A stretch of 22,212 bases of DNA. Source: a virus. The notes under the pieces are model-generated. The model searched no databases. It was not told where the DNA came from and worked only from the letters and a program-made list of their open reading frames with translations. Below are positions 5,125 through 12,660 of the stretch, in pieces; position 1 is the first letter of the stretch; each line of letters starts with the position of its first letter. The position numbers were made by a program, and so were the translations under genes. Location: the IMG/VR virus record IMGVR_UViG_3300036791_000829, positions 1 to 22,212 of that record, one strand, 5' to 3'.

Positions 5125-6782
5125 ACGATACGATCGACGTTGCGCGCATCCAGGAGGATCCGGCCTACAAGGAGGAGCTGCGCTGGCGCGCGCAAACAGA
5201 CCTGCTCTGGCTGGCGAAACACGTTCTCGGCTACAGCCTGATTGACGAACACGACCACCGCGAAATCGCGGATATGTTCATCGAGAAAGACCCAACCAAG
5301 CCGATCGAGGAGCAGAGCGAAATCAAGGTGCGCATCATCCTGATGCCGCGGCGCACTTTCAAAACGACATTTAACATTGCCGACACCGTGCAGTGGATTC
5401 TGGGTTTCCCCGACGTTGCGGTAATGGCCATGACCGCCAGCAATAGCCCCGATTCGCCCCTGGCCGATGCATTCGTGATGGAATGCGCCATGCATTTCTA
5501 CGTGGCGCCGGGCGCCCCGCTCAAACCCCTGCATCTGCTCTTCCCCGAGCACGTTCTTTCGAAGATCCCCAAGGCCGGCGAATTCAACACCCCGGCGCGG
5601 ACCCACTACCGGCGCGACCCCACCGTGAAAGGCGTATCCATTGAACAATCGCTCTCGGGGTGGCACCCCGACGTCTTGAAAGGAGAGGATATTCAGGATA
5701 ATCGGAACTCCCAAACCAGCTTCGCGCTGCAAAAGGTCTGGAAGAACCTGCAAATTAACATCAAAATGCTGGCCGAATGGGCTTACCGTGACCACACCGG
5801 GACACGCTACGGACCCGCCGACGTCTACAGCCGCATGCTGGTAAACCCCGGACCGCGAACGAAGATCCTCTGGAAACCGGCTTACGTCCGCTTCCCCCAT
5901 GCTTTAAGCATCGAGGACGACGATTTGACCGAAGGCGATGTGATTTTGCAGTTTCCGCGGCTTTTATCGTGGGAATATCTGAGAAGCGTCAAGATCGACG
6001 ACGAAGACACGTTCTGGACGCAATATATGAACATCGCGCAAGGAAATTTCAAGCCGACCTTCCCACAAGAGAAGCTAGAGGCTGCTAAAGTGAGCGCAGA
6101 GCACGCACCCGATGAGCATAAAGCGCACATTGCCTGGCGATTCGAGTATGCCGAGTGCAAACACGCCGCCGGCGCCGTGGGAATCGAGCGCGACGGCCGG
6201 ATTACGATTGTCGAAGTCCTGCGCGGCATGTTCGTCCCCACCCAGCTGGCCCGCCGGGTTGTGCTTACAGCAAAGAAATGGGAGACGCACCGGGTCGAGA
6301 TTGAAGACACCCCCGGCGCCCGCACCATGGTCCCCCACATTCGTAACGTGGCGCTTGAGAATGACTGGCGCATTGAGCTCAGCTGGGGTGATTTCCTGCA
6401 GGACGACACCGCCCGAGCACTGGCCATCAAAAGCGCCGAGCCCCATCTGCTTGGCGGCCGGCTGCTCTTTGCTGATGACCTCCAGAACGGCGCGGAACTC
6501 TTTCGCCAGCTTTACCAGTTCGGCATGGTGGACGAATTCGAGCTGGCCAGCGTGGTAAGCCGAGTGGCTAACAAACTGCCCGCGTCGATCGCGGCCGAGG
6601 GATTCGAGGCGCAGGACGAGGAGATGTTTGCCAAGTATGTAGAAGAAGATGCGTACAACCGCGTCTACGGCCGCGGGCGGTACAAAGACGAAGAACCGGC
6701 GCCCGAGATGCCGGGCGAAGAATGGGAACCAGCCGAACCAGGCGCCGGGCTGAGCGACATGATGCCGGGGTTGACGGGATGA
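5121..6782 (+). CDS. terL: terminase large subunit
   Basis: A 553-aa protein. It is the ATPase-nuclease motor that cuts concatemeric phage DNA and drives it through the portal into the prohead. Near residues 75-83, MPRRTFKTT is a terminase-type Walker A. MTASN (104-108) is the next conserved strand. The acidic strand PDVLKGED (183-190) fits Walker B, with Glu189 the likely catalytic carboxylate. The C-terminal RNase H-like nuclease starts near 336 (HIAWRFEYAE, GRITIVEVLRG), with candidate acids at VEIED (392-396) and LLFADDL (448-454). The first nuclease Asp is not obvious. The tail (from about 515) is acidic and Pro-rich. Length is normal for the family. It overlaps its neighbours by ATGA at both ends. 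Confidence 0.9.
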   Translation: MNDTIDVARIQEDPAYKEELRWRAQTDLLWLAKHVLGYSLIDEHDHREIADMFIEKDPTKPIEEQSEIKVRIILMPRRTFKTTFNIADTVQWILGFPDVAVMAMTASNSPDSPLADAFVMECAMHFYVAPGAPLKPLHLLFPEHVLSKIPKAGEFNTPARTHYRRDPTVKGVSIEQSLSGWHPDVLKGEDIQDNRNSQTSFALQKVWKNLQINIKMLAEWAYRDHTGTRYGPADVYSRMLVNPGPRTKILWKPAYVRFPHALSIEDDDLTEGDVILQFPRLLSWEYLRSVKIDDEDTFWTQYMNIAQGNFKPTFPQEKLEAAKVSAEHAPDEHKAHIAWRFEYAECKHAAGAVGIERDGRITIVEVLRGMFVPTQLARRVVLTAKKWETHRVEIEDTPGARTMVPHIRNVALENDWRIELSWGDFLQDDTARALAIKSAEPHLLGGRLLFADDLQNGAELFRQLYQFGMVDEFELASVVSRVANKLPASIAAEGFEAQDEEMFAKYVEEDAYNRVYGRGRYKDEEPAPEMPGEEWEPAEPGAGLSDMMPGLTG

Positions 6783-6991
6783 GCGATTTTACTTTGCATG
6801 TACCGTGCGCCTGTAGCTGTGGATGTGACCAATCCGTCTCTGGGCCCGGCCCGCGGGTTTGCGCTTTTTGTCGACAGGGATACCACATGGCCAGAGTGGA
6901 ATTCCACACCAATAAAGTACCAGCCACCCTGCCTGAACACTCGGGGACCATATTGGTAGTGAAGCAGAACTCAGAAGGAAAGGTGAGCTGA
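6779..6991 (+). CDS. Cys-rich zinc-binding protein
   Basis: A 70-aa protein. CACSCGC (about 10-16), then CAFC (28-31) and GYH make a small zinc-knuckle domain; the C-terminal half is a plain beta-rich tail ending EGKVS. ATG 6779 overlaps the terL stop (ATGA), which fixes the start. It is the first member of the run of eight coupled genes between terL and portal. Its last codons contain a 22-bp stop/SD/start cassette repeated at the end of the next gene. No function can be assigned. Confidence 0.75.
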   Translation: MSDFTLHVPCACSCGCDQSVSGPGPRVCAFCRQGYHMARVEFHTNKVPATLPEHSGTILVVKQNSEGKVS

Positions 6992-6995
6992 TGCC
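6974..6995 (+). repeat. 22-bp stop/SD/start cassette, copy 1
   Basis: An exact copy lies at 7306-7327. It encodes EGKVS-stop of the upstream gene, supplies the SD AAGGTGAG and contains the ATG of the downstream gene (TGATG). The 12-bp core AAAGGTGAGCTG occurs again at 16690-16701 in a different reading frame, before a GTG start. Confidence 0.7.
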
Positions 6996-7323
6996 GTGTG
7001 AGCGGATCAAAATGCCGGATGGGTCCGTTGCGCACATCAACCGCGGCCGCGGAAGGAAGCAGCAGCGATGCGGGTTCTGTGGTCAGAAATACCGGGAAGG
7101 GAAAGCCTGCGATTTTCCAATAGGCAACGGCAAAACCTGCGATGCGGAGATGTGTAACAACTGCGCGACCACCGTAGGACGGCAACAGACCGAGTATGCT
7201 CCCGGCACCGGCATTGTCAGACTCAATGACACCGTTGACCTTTGCCCCCTGCATAGAGATGCCGCAAGCTGGTCAGCAGACGATGGCATAAAACGAATCC
7301 CGCTCGAAGGAAAGGTGAGCTGA
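6991..7323 (+). CDS. multi-Cys zinc-binding protein
   Basis: A 110-aa protein. It has CGFC (about 27-30), a Cys at ACD, then TCDAEMCNNCA (about 48-58) and CPLH (about 85-88), enough for two zinc sites. A basic segment, RGRGRKQQR, precedes the first knuckle. It is coupled to both neighbours by TGATG/TGA overlaps and ends in the same EGKVS peptide as the gene before it. Similar Cys-rich proteins beginning MPCE(P/R)IKMPDG are familiar from other phages, without a known role. Confidence 0.75.
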   Translation: MPCERIKMPDGSVAHINRGRGRKQQRCGFCGQKYREGKACDFPIGNGKTCDAEMCNNCATTVGRQQTEYAPGTGIVRLNDTVDLCPLHRDAASWSADDGIKRIPLEGKVS

Positions 7324-7327
7324 TGCC
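7306..7327 (+). repeat. 22-bp stop/SD/start cassette, copy 2
   Basis: Identical to 6974-6995. It provides the SD and start for the Acb2/Tad1-like gene at 7323. Confidence 0.7.
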
Positions 7328-7544
7328 AGTTAACCGCGACAATCTGCTGGATGTTTTCAGCTACCATGCCCCCAAACCAGGCCAAACGGAGAAGTATGAA
7401 GAACTGCGAAACGCAGCGTTCAGCTTCGCCAAGGCGATTCTTGAACTGACGCCAACCTGCGCCGACCAGCAGGCGGCCGTTCGCCTGGTACGTGAAGCGG
7501 TGATGACGGCGAATGCGGCGATCGCGTTGGAGGGAAAAATTTGA
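7323..7544 (+). CDS. Acb2/Tad1 hairpin-domain protein (anti-defence)
   Basis: A 73-aa protein matching the small helical-hairpin family named Acb2/Tad1. A FSYHAP motif (about 12-17) and P-x-x-x-x-x-Y-E-x-L-R lead into helix 1 (ELRNAAFSFAKAILEL). A turn with Pro follows, then helix 2 ending in the hallmark REAVMTANAAIAL (about 58-70). Known members form oligomers that bind cyclic oligonucleotides (Acb2) or cyclic ADP-ribose products (Tad1) and so blunt CBASS or Thoeris defence. The length equals the bare domain. It is translationally coupled to genes on both sides in the terL-portal accessory run. Family assignment is from pattern memory; which ligand it binds cannot be read here. Confidence 0.75.
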   Translation: MPVNRDNLLDVFSYHAPKPGQTEKYEELRNAAFSFAKAILELTPTCADQQAAVRLVREAVMTANAAIALEGKI

Positions 7545-7864
7545 ACACCACGGTTCCCACTGCAGTGCTTTCCGAGACTGAAGCTGTGAAGAAAGCAGAC
7601 CTGCGCCGCAAGAGCAGGCTGCGCGTGATCGACCAGGGCACACCTTACGACGCCACCGGCCGCATGATTAAATGGGCGCGCGAATTGAGAAGTGGGAAGC
7701 TAGGCCGCTGCACTGACATTCTCATCGTCGCCCGCACGATCAAGACGGAGACCGGCGATGGAAAGGGCGGACATGGATATGAATACTTCAGTAATGGCCC
7801 TGGGGATGCGAAAACTTTCTATGCGATGGCCGAAGCTCTAGCACTGAGGTACAGACTACGATGA
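7541..7864 (+). CDS. hypothetical protein
   Basis: A 107-aa protein starting at TTG 7541, which overlaps the previous stop (TTGA) and has GGAGGG seven bases upstream. It is mixed alpha/beta with a basic N-terminal third (KKADLRRKSRLRV) and a Gly-rich loop (GDGKGGHGYEYFSNGPGD). I do not recognise a family. Coupled translation with the Acb2/Tad1-like gene makes it a candidate accessory partner. Confidence 0.65.
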   Translation: MNTTVPTAVLSETEAVKKADLRRKSRLRVIDQGTPYDATGRMIKWARELRSGKLGRCTDILIVARTIKTETGDGKGGHGYEYFSNGPGDAKTFYAMAEALALRYRLR

Positions 7865-8103
7865 AAATTCTGGTTGAAAGCACCAACCGCATGGTTTCAA
7901 TCGAAGCCCGAGAGGGCGACTGCAGGTGTGCAGTCCCCGGCCGCGTCTGGGAAGGCCGCACCGAGAGCGGCATCTATGTGCAGTGCGTCATTACCCGCAT
8001 CGCGGCGCCGGCCGATGCGGACCAGAGAGAGTTTTTAGCAGAGCTGAGCGAACAATCCGCCCCAACGGGGCCAGAAGTGTTTCCGTTGCGAATGGTGATC
8101 TAG
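7861..8103 (+). CDS. hypothetical small beta protein
   Basis: An 80-aa protein with an ATGA overlap at its start. The core pattern VPGRVWEGRTESGIYVQCVITRIA resembles widespread phage proteins of about 80 aa that carry a P-x-R-V-W-E-G-x-T-x-x-G motif; none has a function known to me. The C-terminus is acidic. It lies in the middle of the coupled terL-portal run. Confidence 0.7.
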   Translation: MKILVESTNRMVSIEAREGDCRCAVPGRVWEGRTESGIYVQCVITRIAAPADADQREFLAELSEQSAPTGPEVFPLRMVI

Positions 8104-8104
8104 C

Positions 8105-8320
8105 ATGGCACATGGAAAGCTGAAACCAATCCGAGTCTTTTACTCCGAGCTGACCGGGCGTTTCTATGCGGCCAGGGCCTGGAAAGTTGTTGAATGCACA
8201 GACGACAAACAGCGAATCGAGGTTACCGGCGAAAAATTCGACGTGACCGATGACATTGGGGCTGCAGTCACCAAATATGACGTTGTATTCACCGCAATAG
8301 GCAAGCAGGAAGTCGCATGA
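8105..8320 (+). CDS. hypothetical small protein
   Basis: A 71-aa protein with the conserved-looking FYSELTGRFYAARAWK (about 12-27) and TGEKFDVTDDI (about 41-51). This combination is seen in small phage proteins of unknown role. It starts 1 bp after the previous stop and overlaps the next gene by ATGA. No metal site, signal or membrane segment is present. Confidence 0.7.
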   Translation: MAHGKLKPIRVFYSELTGRFYAARAWKVVECTDDKQRIEVTGEKFDVTDDIGAAVTKYDVVFTAIGKQEVA

Positions 8321-8529
8321 CCGACATAGACGCCCTAGTTGTGAACCTCACCGAAAATTCGGTGATCTTTGTCGACCCACGGACCTGCGACATAACCCAG
8401 CTCTGTAAGGCGCGCGCCGCGTTCAAAACTCATGTAATCCCAGTGATCCCGCAACCAGGGCAGTCCGTAGCTGATTGCGTCCACGTCGACGACGAGGCGA
8501 TGAAGCGGAACCCGATGTATAGGCTGTAG
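8317..8529 (+). CDS. hypothetical small protein
   Basis: A 70-aa protein with no recognisable family. It begins with beta strands (ALVVNLTENSVIFVDP) and ends VDDEAMKRNPMYRL. It is coupled by ATGA to the gene before. About 40 bp without a gene follow before the next start. Confidence 0.65.
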   Translation: MTDIDALVVNLTENSVIFVDPRTCDITQLCKARAAFKTHVIPVIPQPGQSVADCVHVDDEAMKRNPMYRL

Positions 8530-8570
8530 ACCGATGACGCCGGCGTGCATCACGTCGATGAGGTTAAATG

Positions 8571-8843
8571 ATGCCTCTACCCGCGAGACACACAATCAAA
8601 TTCCTTCGCTCTGGGCGAGGTAAGGCTCAATGCCCGTCTAATCCAGACTTCCCTCAAGGGAAAGCTATCCCGCCCACGACCCCTCATAGCTGCTTTGTCA
8701 AACTCCCTTATCCCGCTCCGGAATGTGGCATGTGGGAGGTCGATTGCAGTACTTGTAAATGCGCGGTGCTGGTTACGGCCGCCGGCAGGCCCGATGATCC
8801 AGTGAGTTTCTTTATGCCCTGCTTTTACGAGGCTAAGCCATGA
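8571..8843 (+). CDS. zinc-site phage protein
   Basis: A 90-aa protein with Cys at SCF, ECG, CSTCKC and PCF. The pattern ends W-E-V-D-C-S-T-C-K-C then TAAGRPDDPVS and PCF, as in a recurrent but uncharacterised phage family. Two adjacent ATG codons (8568, 8571) compete; GAGG at 8560-8563 is better spaced for 8571. It overlaps the portal gene by ATGA (8840-8843) and closes the small-gene run. Confidence 0.7.
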   Translation: MPLPARHTIKFLRSGRGKAQCPSNPDFPQGKAIPPTTPHSCFVKLPYPAPECGMWEVDCSTCKCAVLVTAAGRPDDPVSFFMPCFYEAKP

Positions 8844-10981
8844 CCGAACTTGCCAACACGGTGAACGGATCCCAGCGCATCAACAAAGACGATGTGGTGC
8901 TGGTCCCGCTCCTCGATCCGCGCTACACCGATGACGCCGCGGTGCAGCTGGTGATCCAGGACGCGCGCAAGGCGCGAACCTACCTCGATCAAAAACAATG
9001 GAATTTGCACTGGCGCGAAGCCGATGTGCTCTTTCAGAGTCCGCGGACCAACCAGAGCTTTGAAGGATCGACCACCGCCCGCGCGAACATTTCTCGTTTC
9101 ACCGTGGCCAAGCATGTAAACAGTCTGGTACCGGGAATGAAAAGCGGCATTTTTTACGAGATGCCCCCATTCCTGATTCGCCCGCGGCCGGCAACCAGCC
9201 AGCGCACCGCGCGCGCGAAAACCGCTCTCTATGGCGCCCTGCTTGATCAGGCATCTTTCGAAGACGAAAGCGAGCGCGCCCTTGAGAGCATGACCAACTT
9301 CGGGACCGTGGTTGTAAAGGGAATATGGAAGAAAGACACCAAGATCAAAAAGCTGCGCGCCCCCAAAGCCGCGCCAGTGAAAATGAAACTGCCCTTCGGC
9401 GGCGAACTCACGGTACACACCAGGGAATCAACCGAAATCATGGTGCAGAAAACGGAGGTTGAGGAAGAAGGGCTGGAGGTTGAAGTATGCGAGCTGGGCA
9501 GCGTTCTGATTGATCCGACCTGGCGCAAAGCCAACCAGTTGCACAAAGCGGCCAAATACGTGGTGCACGTCACCTATCCCACTTTCACCGACCTGGACAA
9601 GATGCGCGACCAACAGGCGATATTTGACGACGAAGGCAACCAGGTGGGCGGCTACGACATTCCGCCCGAAGAAGAACTGAAAGCCTATTTCTTTTCGCAC
9701 GAAGGCAATGCCGGCGCCCCCAGTCAGGTACAGCTCAACCTGGGCGGCCAGAACTGGGCCATCCACCACGCGCAGAACGAAGAAGAACCGGGCAGCGTCG
9801 ATCCGCTCGAGCGGCCCATACAGATGCTCGAACGATGGGACCACGGCAATGTTTACACCGTGCTCTGTCCAGATGGCGGCGATCGTGGCGTGCTAATCCG
9901 CAACGAGGCCCATGACCTTCCGTTTTTGCCGTTTTTCTCTGCCAACTTTTGGAACATCCCGAATGCCGGTTTCGGGCTGGGAGTAGGACGCCTGGCCGGC
10001 TCAGACCAGCGCATTGAAAAGGGACTTACGGACGCGGTGCTTGACATTCTCAGTTCATCCGTCAACCCCATGTATGCGCGCGACCGCGGGGCCAACGCGC
10101 CAACCCAGCAGATCCGGCAACGGCTGGGCGGGATTATCGACGTCGACACCAAGCCGGGCCAGAGCGTGAGGGATGTGTTTGGCATCATCGAACTGCCCAA
10201 GACGCCGGCGGAAGCGTTCACGGTACTCCAGAATGCATCCCAGAGCGCGCAGTCAACCACCGGCGCCGATGAGGCGTTTACCCAAGGAAACCTCCCCGGC
10301 CGCGGCAGCTCCGCGGCGCGCACCGCGACCGGCGCCGGAGGAATTATGTCCGCGAATGCCGGGAAGATCCAGGGGCCAGTGGGGCATTTCGTGAAGGGCA
10401 TTCTGTTGCCCATCATCGAGCTGCTTGAGCACTTCGTTAAATCGCGCATGAGCCTCAAGAAGATCCGGGATATTCTCGGGCAGGAACTGGGCGCCGCGTT
10501 CGAGCTCGACGCGCAAAATTTCTACGAGAGTGAAGACAGGTTTGAATGCCTGGCTGGCGCGCACCTGGCCGCCAAAAAAGCGATGGCCCAGGCGCTTCCC
10601 TTACTCGTGCAAATTTTTGAAAATGCGCCGCTCATTCAGCAACTCAATGCAACCGGCTGGATTGTGGACGTGAAACTGTTGCTCGAGATGTTTATGGAAG
10701 TGTCGGAATGGAAGGATGACCGTGAGCTGATCCGCCGCATGACGCCCGAGGAGGAGCAAAAGCACCAGCAGAACAACCCCGGCATGCAGAAGGTGCAGGG
10801 CCAGATTGTGGCGATCGGCGCCCGCCACCAGGCCAAGAGCGCGGAGATTGACCAGTCGAACGAAGCCGACCTGGCCAAAGACATGATTTCGAAGGCCAAC
10901 GATGAAGCGGCGCTGTGGGATGAGCGGAAGTGGGCGCGAACCGGAATTAACGAGAGCGTGTTTGCGCCGGCAGGAGCGTAG
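8840..10981 (+). CDS. portal protein
   Basis: A 713-aa protein of the size and composition of podovirus/P22-type portals. It would form the dodecameric ring at one capsid vertex through which TerL packages DNA and to which the tail attaches. Visible hallmarks are an N-terminal helical region with paired Trp (QKQWNLHWREADVLF), a central RDRG-NAP segment (about 415-425), GADEAFTQG before a Gly/Ser-rich linker with RTATGAGG (about 475-505), and a long helical C-terminus rich in Gln and Glu. Its place after terL and before the scaffold and capsid supports the call. The start overlaps the preceding stop. No frameshift is seen. Confidence 0.85.
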   Translation: MTELANTVNGSQRINKDDVVLVPLLDPRYTDDAAVQLVIQDARKARTYLDQKQWNLHWREADVLFQSPRTNQSFEGSTTARANISRFTVAKHVNSLVPGMKSGIFYEMPPFLIRPRPATSQRTARAKTALYGALLDQASFEDESERALESMTNFGTVVVKGIWKKDTKIKKLRAPKAAPVKMKLPFGGELTVHTRESTEIMVQKTEVEEEGLEVEVCELGSVLIDPTWRKANQLHKAAKYVVHVTYPTFTDLDKMRDQQAIFDDEGNQVGGYDIPPEEELKAYFFSHEGNAGAPSQVQLNLGGQNWAIHHAQNEEEPGSVDPLERPIQMLERWDHGNVYTVLCPDGGDRGVLIRNEAHDLPFLPFFSANFWNIPNAGFGLGVGRLAGSDQRIEKGLTDAVLDILSSSVNPMYARDRGANAPTQQIRQRLGGIIDVDTKPGQSVRDVFGIIELPKTPAEAFTVLQNASQSAQSTTGADEAFTQGNLPGRGSSAARTATGAGGIMSANAGKIQGPVGHFVKGILLPIIELLEHFVKSRMSLKKIRDILGQELGAAFELDAQNFYESEDRFECLAGAHLAAKKAMAQALPLLVQIFENAPLIQQLNATGWIVDVKLLLEMFMEVSEWKDDRELIRRMTPEEEQKHQQNNPGMQKVQGQIVAIGARHQAKSAEIDQSNEADLAKDMISKANDEAALWDERKWARTGINESVFAPAGA

Positions 10982-10984
10982 ACG

Positions 10985-11308
10985 ATGGACAAATACATTC
11001 TCGATGCAGCCGGCGAGCCGATGCTAGTTGATGACCTGCTTGAATGGGCTGCATGGTTCGAGAAGGTGGACCGGCGTGTTGACCGCACTGTCATTGACGG
11101 CAATTGCACCGTATCGACGGTATTTTTAGGTCTAGACCACAATTTTGCTCCTGTGGTTGATCCATTGACCTATCGCCCGCTCCTCTGGGAAACGATGATA
11201 TTTGGCGGCCCCTACGATCAGGAGATGAGACGCTATAGCTCGCGCGCCGAAGCTCTCGAGGGCCACCGGGCGATGGCCGACAAATGTAGAGTTGGCGTGA
11301 GGATCTGA
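10985..11308 (+). CDS. conserved phage protein, unknown role
   Basis: A 107-aa protein with NCTVSTVFLGLDHNF (about 39-53), LLWETMIFGG (about 66-75), RYSSRAEALEGH and C-terminal CRVGV. This set of motifs recurs in small proteins of many tailed phages, but no activity is known to me. It starts 3 bp after the portal stop and lies 2 bp before the next gene. Confidence 0.75.
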   Translation: MDKYILDAAGEPMLVDDLLEWAAWFEKVDRRVDRTVIDGNCTVSTVFLGLDHNFAPVVDPLTYRPLLWETMIFGGPYDQEMRRYSSRAEALEGHRAMADKCRVGVRI

Positions 11309-11310
11309 AG

Positions 11311-11652
11311 ATGGAAGCCAGATTGCGCACAACCCGAACCCTCAAGGTAACGGACATTGAAGTCACGCCGGAGGAGATTGCGCAGCTGGCCCAGCTGGCC
11401 GCGGACCCGCGGTATGTGGCGCTGCTCAACGTGATGGAACGCGCTTGTATCTCGATCGACACCGCGCACCTCAACACCCCGGTTGGTGATCCGGAATCCG
11501 TACTGGGCGGGCACTGTCTTTCCAAGGGCGTTTGGCTGTTCTTTACTTACGTCCAGAAGCAGGTGTTAAATGCGAGTTACACAGGTGCCCAGGAAGACGA
11601 CGGCGAGCAATCGCCAGCTAGCCTTGAGGAAGTGATTCAGGGAGTTGAATGA
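11311..11652 (+). CDS. hypothetical protein
   Basis: A 113-aa protein. It is probably helical in the middle (VTPEEIAQLAQLAADPRYVALLNVMERACI) with an acidic C-terminus. Its place in the portal-scaffold interval suggests a head-assembly or early accessory function, but no family is recognised. Its stop overlaps the start of a 45-codon membrane gene (TGATG). Confidence 0.65.
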   Translation: MEARLRTTRTLKVTDIEVTPEEIAQLAQLAADPRYVALLNVMERACISIDTAHLNTPVGDPESVLGGHCLSKGVWLFFTYVQKQVLNASYTGAQEDDGEQSPASLEEVIQGVE

Positions 11653-11789
11653 TGCCCACGATTATTCAAATCATGCTGGCATTCGCGGGCTGGGGATTGC
11701 TAGGTTTGATTGTCGGCTGGGTGGTCTACTGGCTGGAAGAACGGCGAGAAAAGAAGTGGAACGAGCAAATTTTTGGGCGGAGGCGATAG
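11652..11789 (+). CDS. 45-aa single-pass membrane protein
   Basis: A short gene of 45 codons. It opens MPTIIQIMLAFAGWGLLGLI, has one strong membrane segment (about residues 4-28), then a charged tail WLEERREKKWNEQIFGRRR. It starts at ATG 11652 inside TGATG with the stop of the previous gene, has GGAG eight bases upstream, and its stop abuts the ATG of the scaffold gene at 11790. The perfect fit between two genes and the positive-inside tail make it likely real. The longer frame from 11645 in another phase runs into the scaffold gene and is a shadow. Its role is unknown. Confidence 0.65.
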   Translation: MPTIIQIMLAFAGWGLLGLIVGWVVYWLEERREKKWNEQIFGRRR

Positions 11790-12632
11790 ATGGGGAAGAA
11801 CTGGACGGACCGCGGGAATGGACAATGGAAACTCACAGTGACCAGCGACATGGCCGGCGATTCTACTCCGCCTGTAGTGTTGTACGGAACCAAGGATGAG
11901 ATTTTAGACAAGCTGGCAGACTCGAAAATCAACGGCGACCGCCGGATTAACGAGTTACGACGTGGATACCCCAGTAACGGAGCTGCGCCCGCTGCAGCTG
12001 CAACGGTTCCCCGACCGTTGACGCCGGCGGAGCGTATGCAGACCGTGGCGGACTTGGCTAACCCCGCCACGGTTGATCGTGCTGTGACCCGCGTCATGGA
12101 AAGCGTCATTGGACCCGTAGAAGGGATGCGGGAAGACCGCGCGCAGGAACGCGCCGAGCGCGAAACCCGCGATGCGGTAGAAGCAGCCAAACAGTTTGCG
12201 GAGGCAACGCCGGACTGGTACCCGTCGCAGCACAACAAAAACACCCTGGTGGGCTACATGCAGCGCATGGGGCTCAATGCCAGCAACACCCAGGACTATA
12301 CAACCGCCTTTGAGGAATTGACCGCAGCCCACCTGCTGCAGATCAAACCCGCGGAGGATGACGAAACCGAGCCACCGGCACAGCGGCAAGAGCGGACTGC
12401 TCCCACGCCAGCGGCAGCGCCGAAGGCTCCAACCAGGTACTCGACAGGCGTGAGGCAAAGCGACATTAGCGGAACGCCCCCGAGGCCAACCACACGGTTG
12501 AAATACACGCGGGAGCAGATTGCCCGAATGGGCGCGGCCGCTTACAAGCAGGCGATGCTATCGGATCCCGAACTGAGCCGATCGGTCGAATACTACGCGC
12601 AGCAAGACAGGCAGAAACGCCGGGCAAGCTAA
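11790..12632 (+). CDS. putative capsid scaffold protein
   Basis: A 280-aa, highly charged protein directly before the capsid gene, the usual place of a scaffold, which guides shell assembly and is then released. The central helix is rich in Arg and Glu (REDRAQERAERETRDAVEAA, about 114-133) and probably coiled. FAEATPDWYPSQHNKNTLVG (about 136-155) is a pattern I know from scaffold-position phage proteins. Pro/Ala-rich linkers surround it (65-80, 195-235). The C-terminus is basic (QQDRQKRRAS), as in scaffolds that bind the shell electrostatically. It starts immediately after the stop of the 11652 gene. Confidence 0.65.
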   Translation: MGKNWTDRGNGQWKLTVTSDMAGDSTPPVVLYGTKDEILDKLADSKINGDRRINELRRGYPSNGAAPAAAATVPRPLTPAERMQTVADLANPATVDRAVTRVMESVIGPVEGMREDRAQERAERETRDAVEAAKQFAEATPDWYPSQHNKNTLVGYMQRMGLNASNTQDYTTAFEELTAAHLLQIKPAEDDETEPPAQRQERTAPTPAAAPKAPTRYSTGVRQSDISGTPPRPTTRLKYTREQIARMGAAAYKQAMLSDPELSRSVEYYAQQDRQKRRAS

Positions 12633-12635
12633 ACC

Positions 12636-12653
12636 CTCCCGCAGAAACGGGAG
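12636..12653 (+). promoter_or_regulatory. RNA hairpin masking the capsid SD
   Basis: CTCCCG (12636-12641) pairs with CGGGAG (12648-12653) around the loop CAGAAA. The 3' arm contains GGGAG, the only SD-like sequence before the capsid ATG at 12661. No T-run follows, so it is not a terminator. It may tune translation of the capsid gene or protect a processed mRNA 5' end. Confidence 0.45.
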
Positions 12654-12660
12654 CGGTACG

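Noticed and set aside
4944-5900. Long minus-strand frame opposite terL
   Set aside because: Shadow frame produced by GC-rich codon use in terL; no SD and no recognisable domain. The same applies to 3236-3952, 12757-13491 and 20181-20948.
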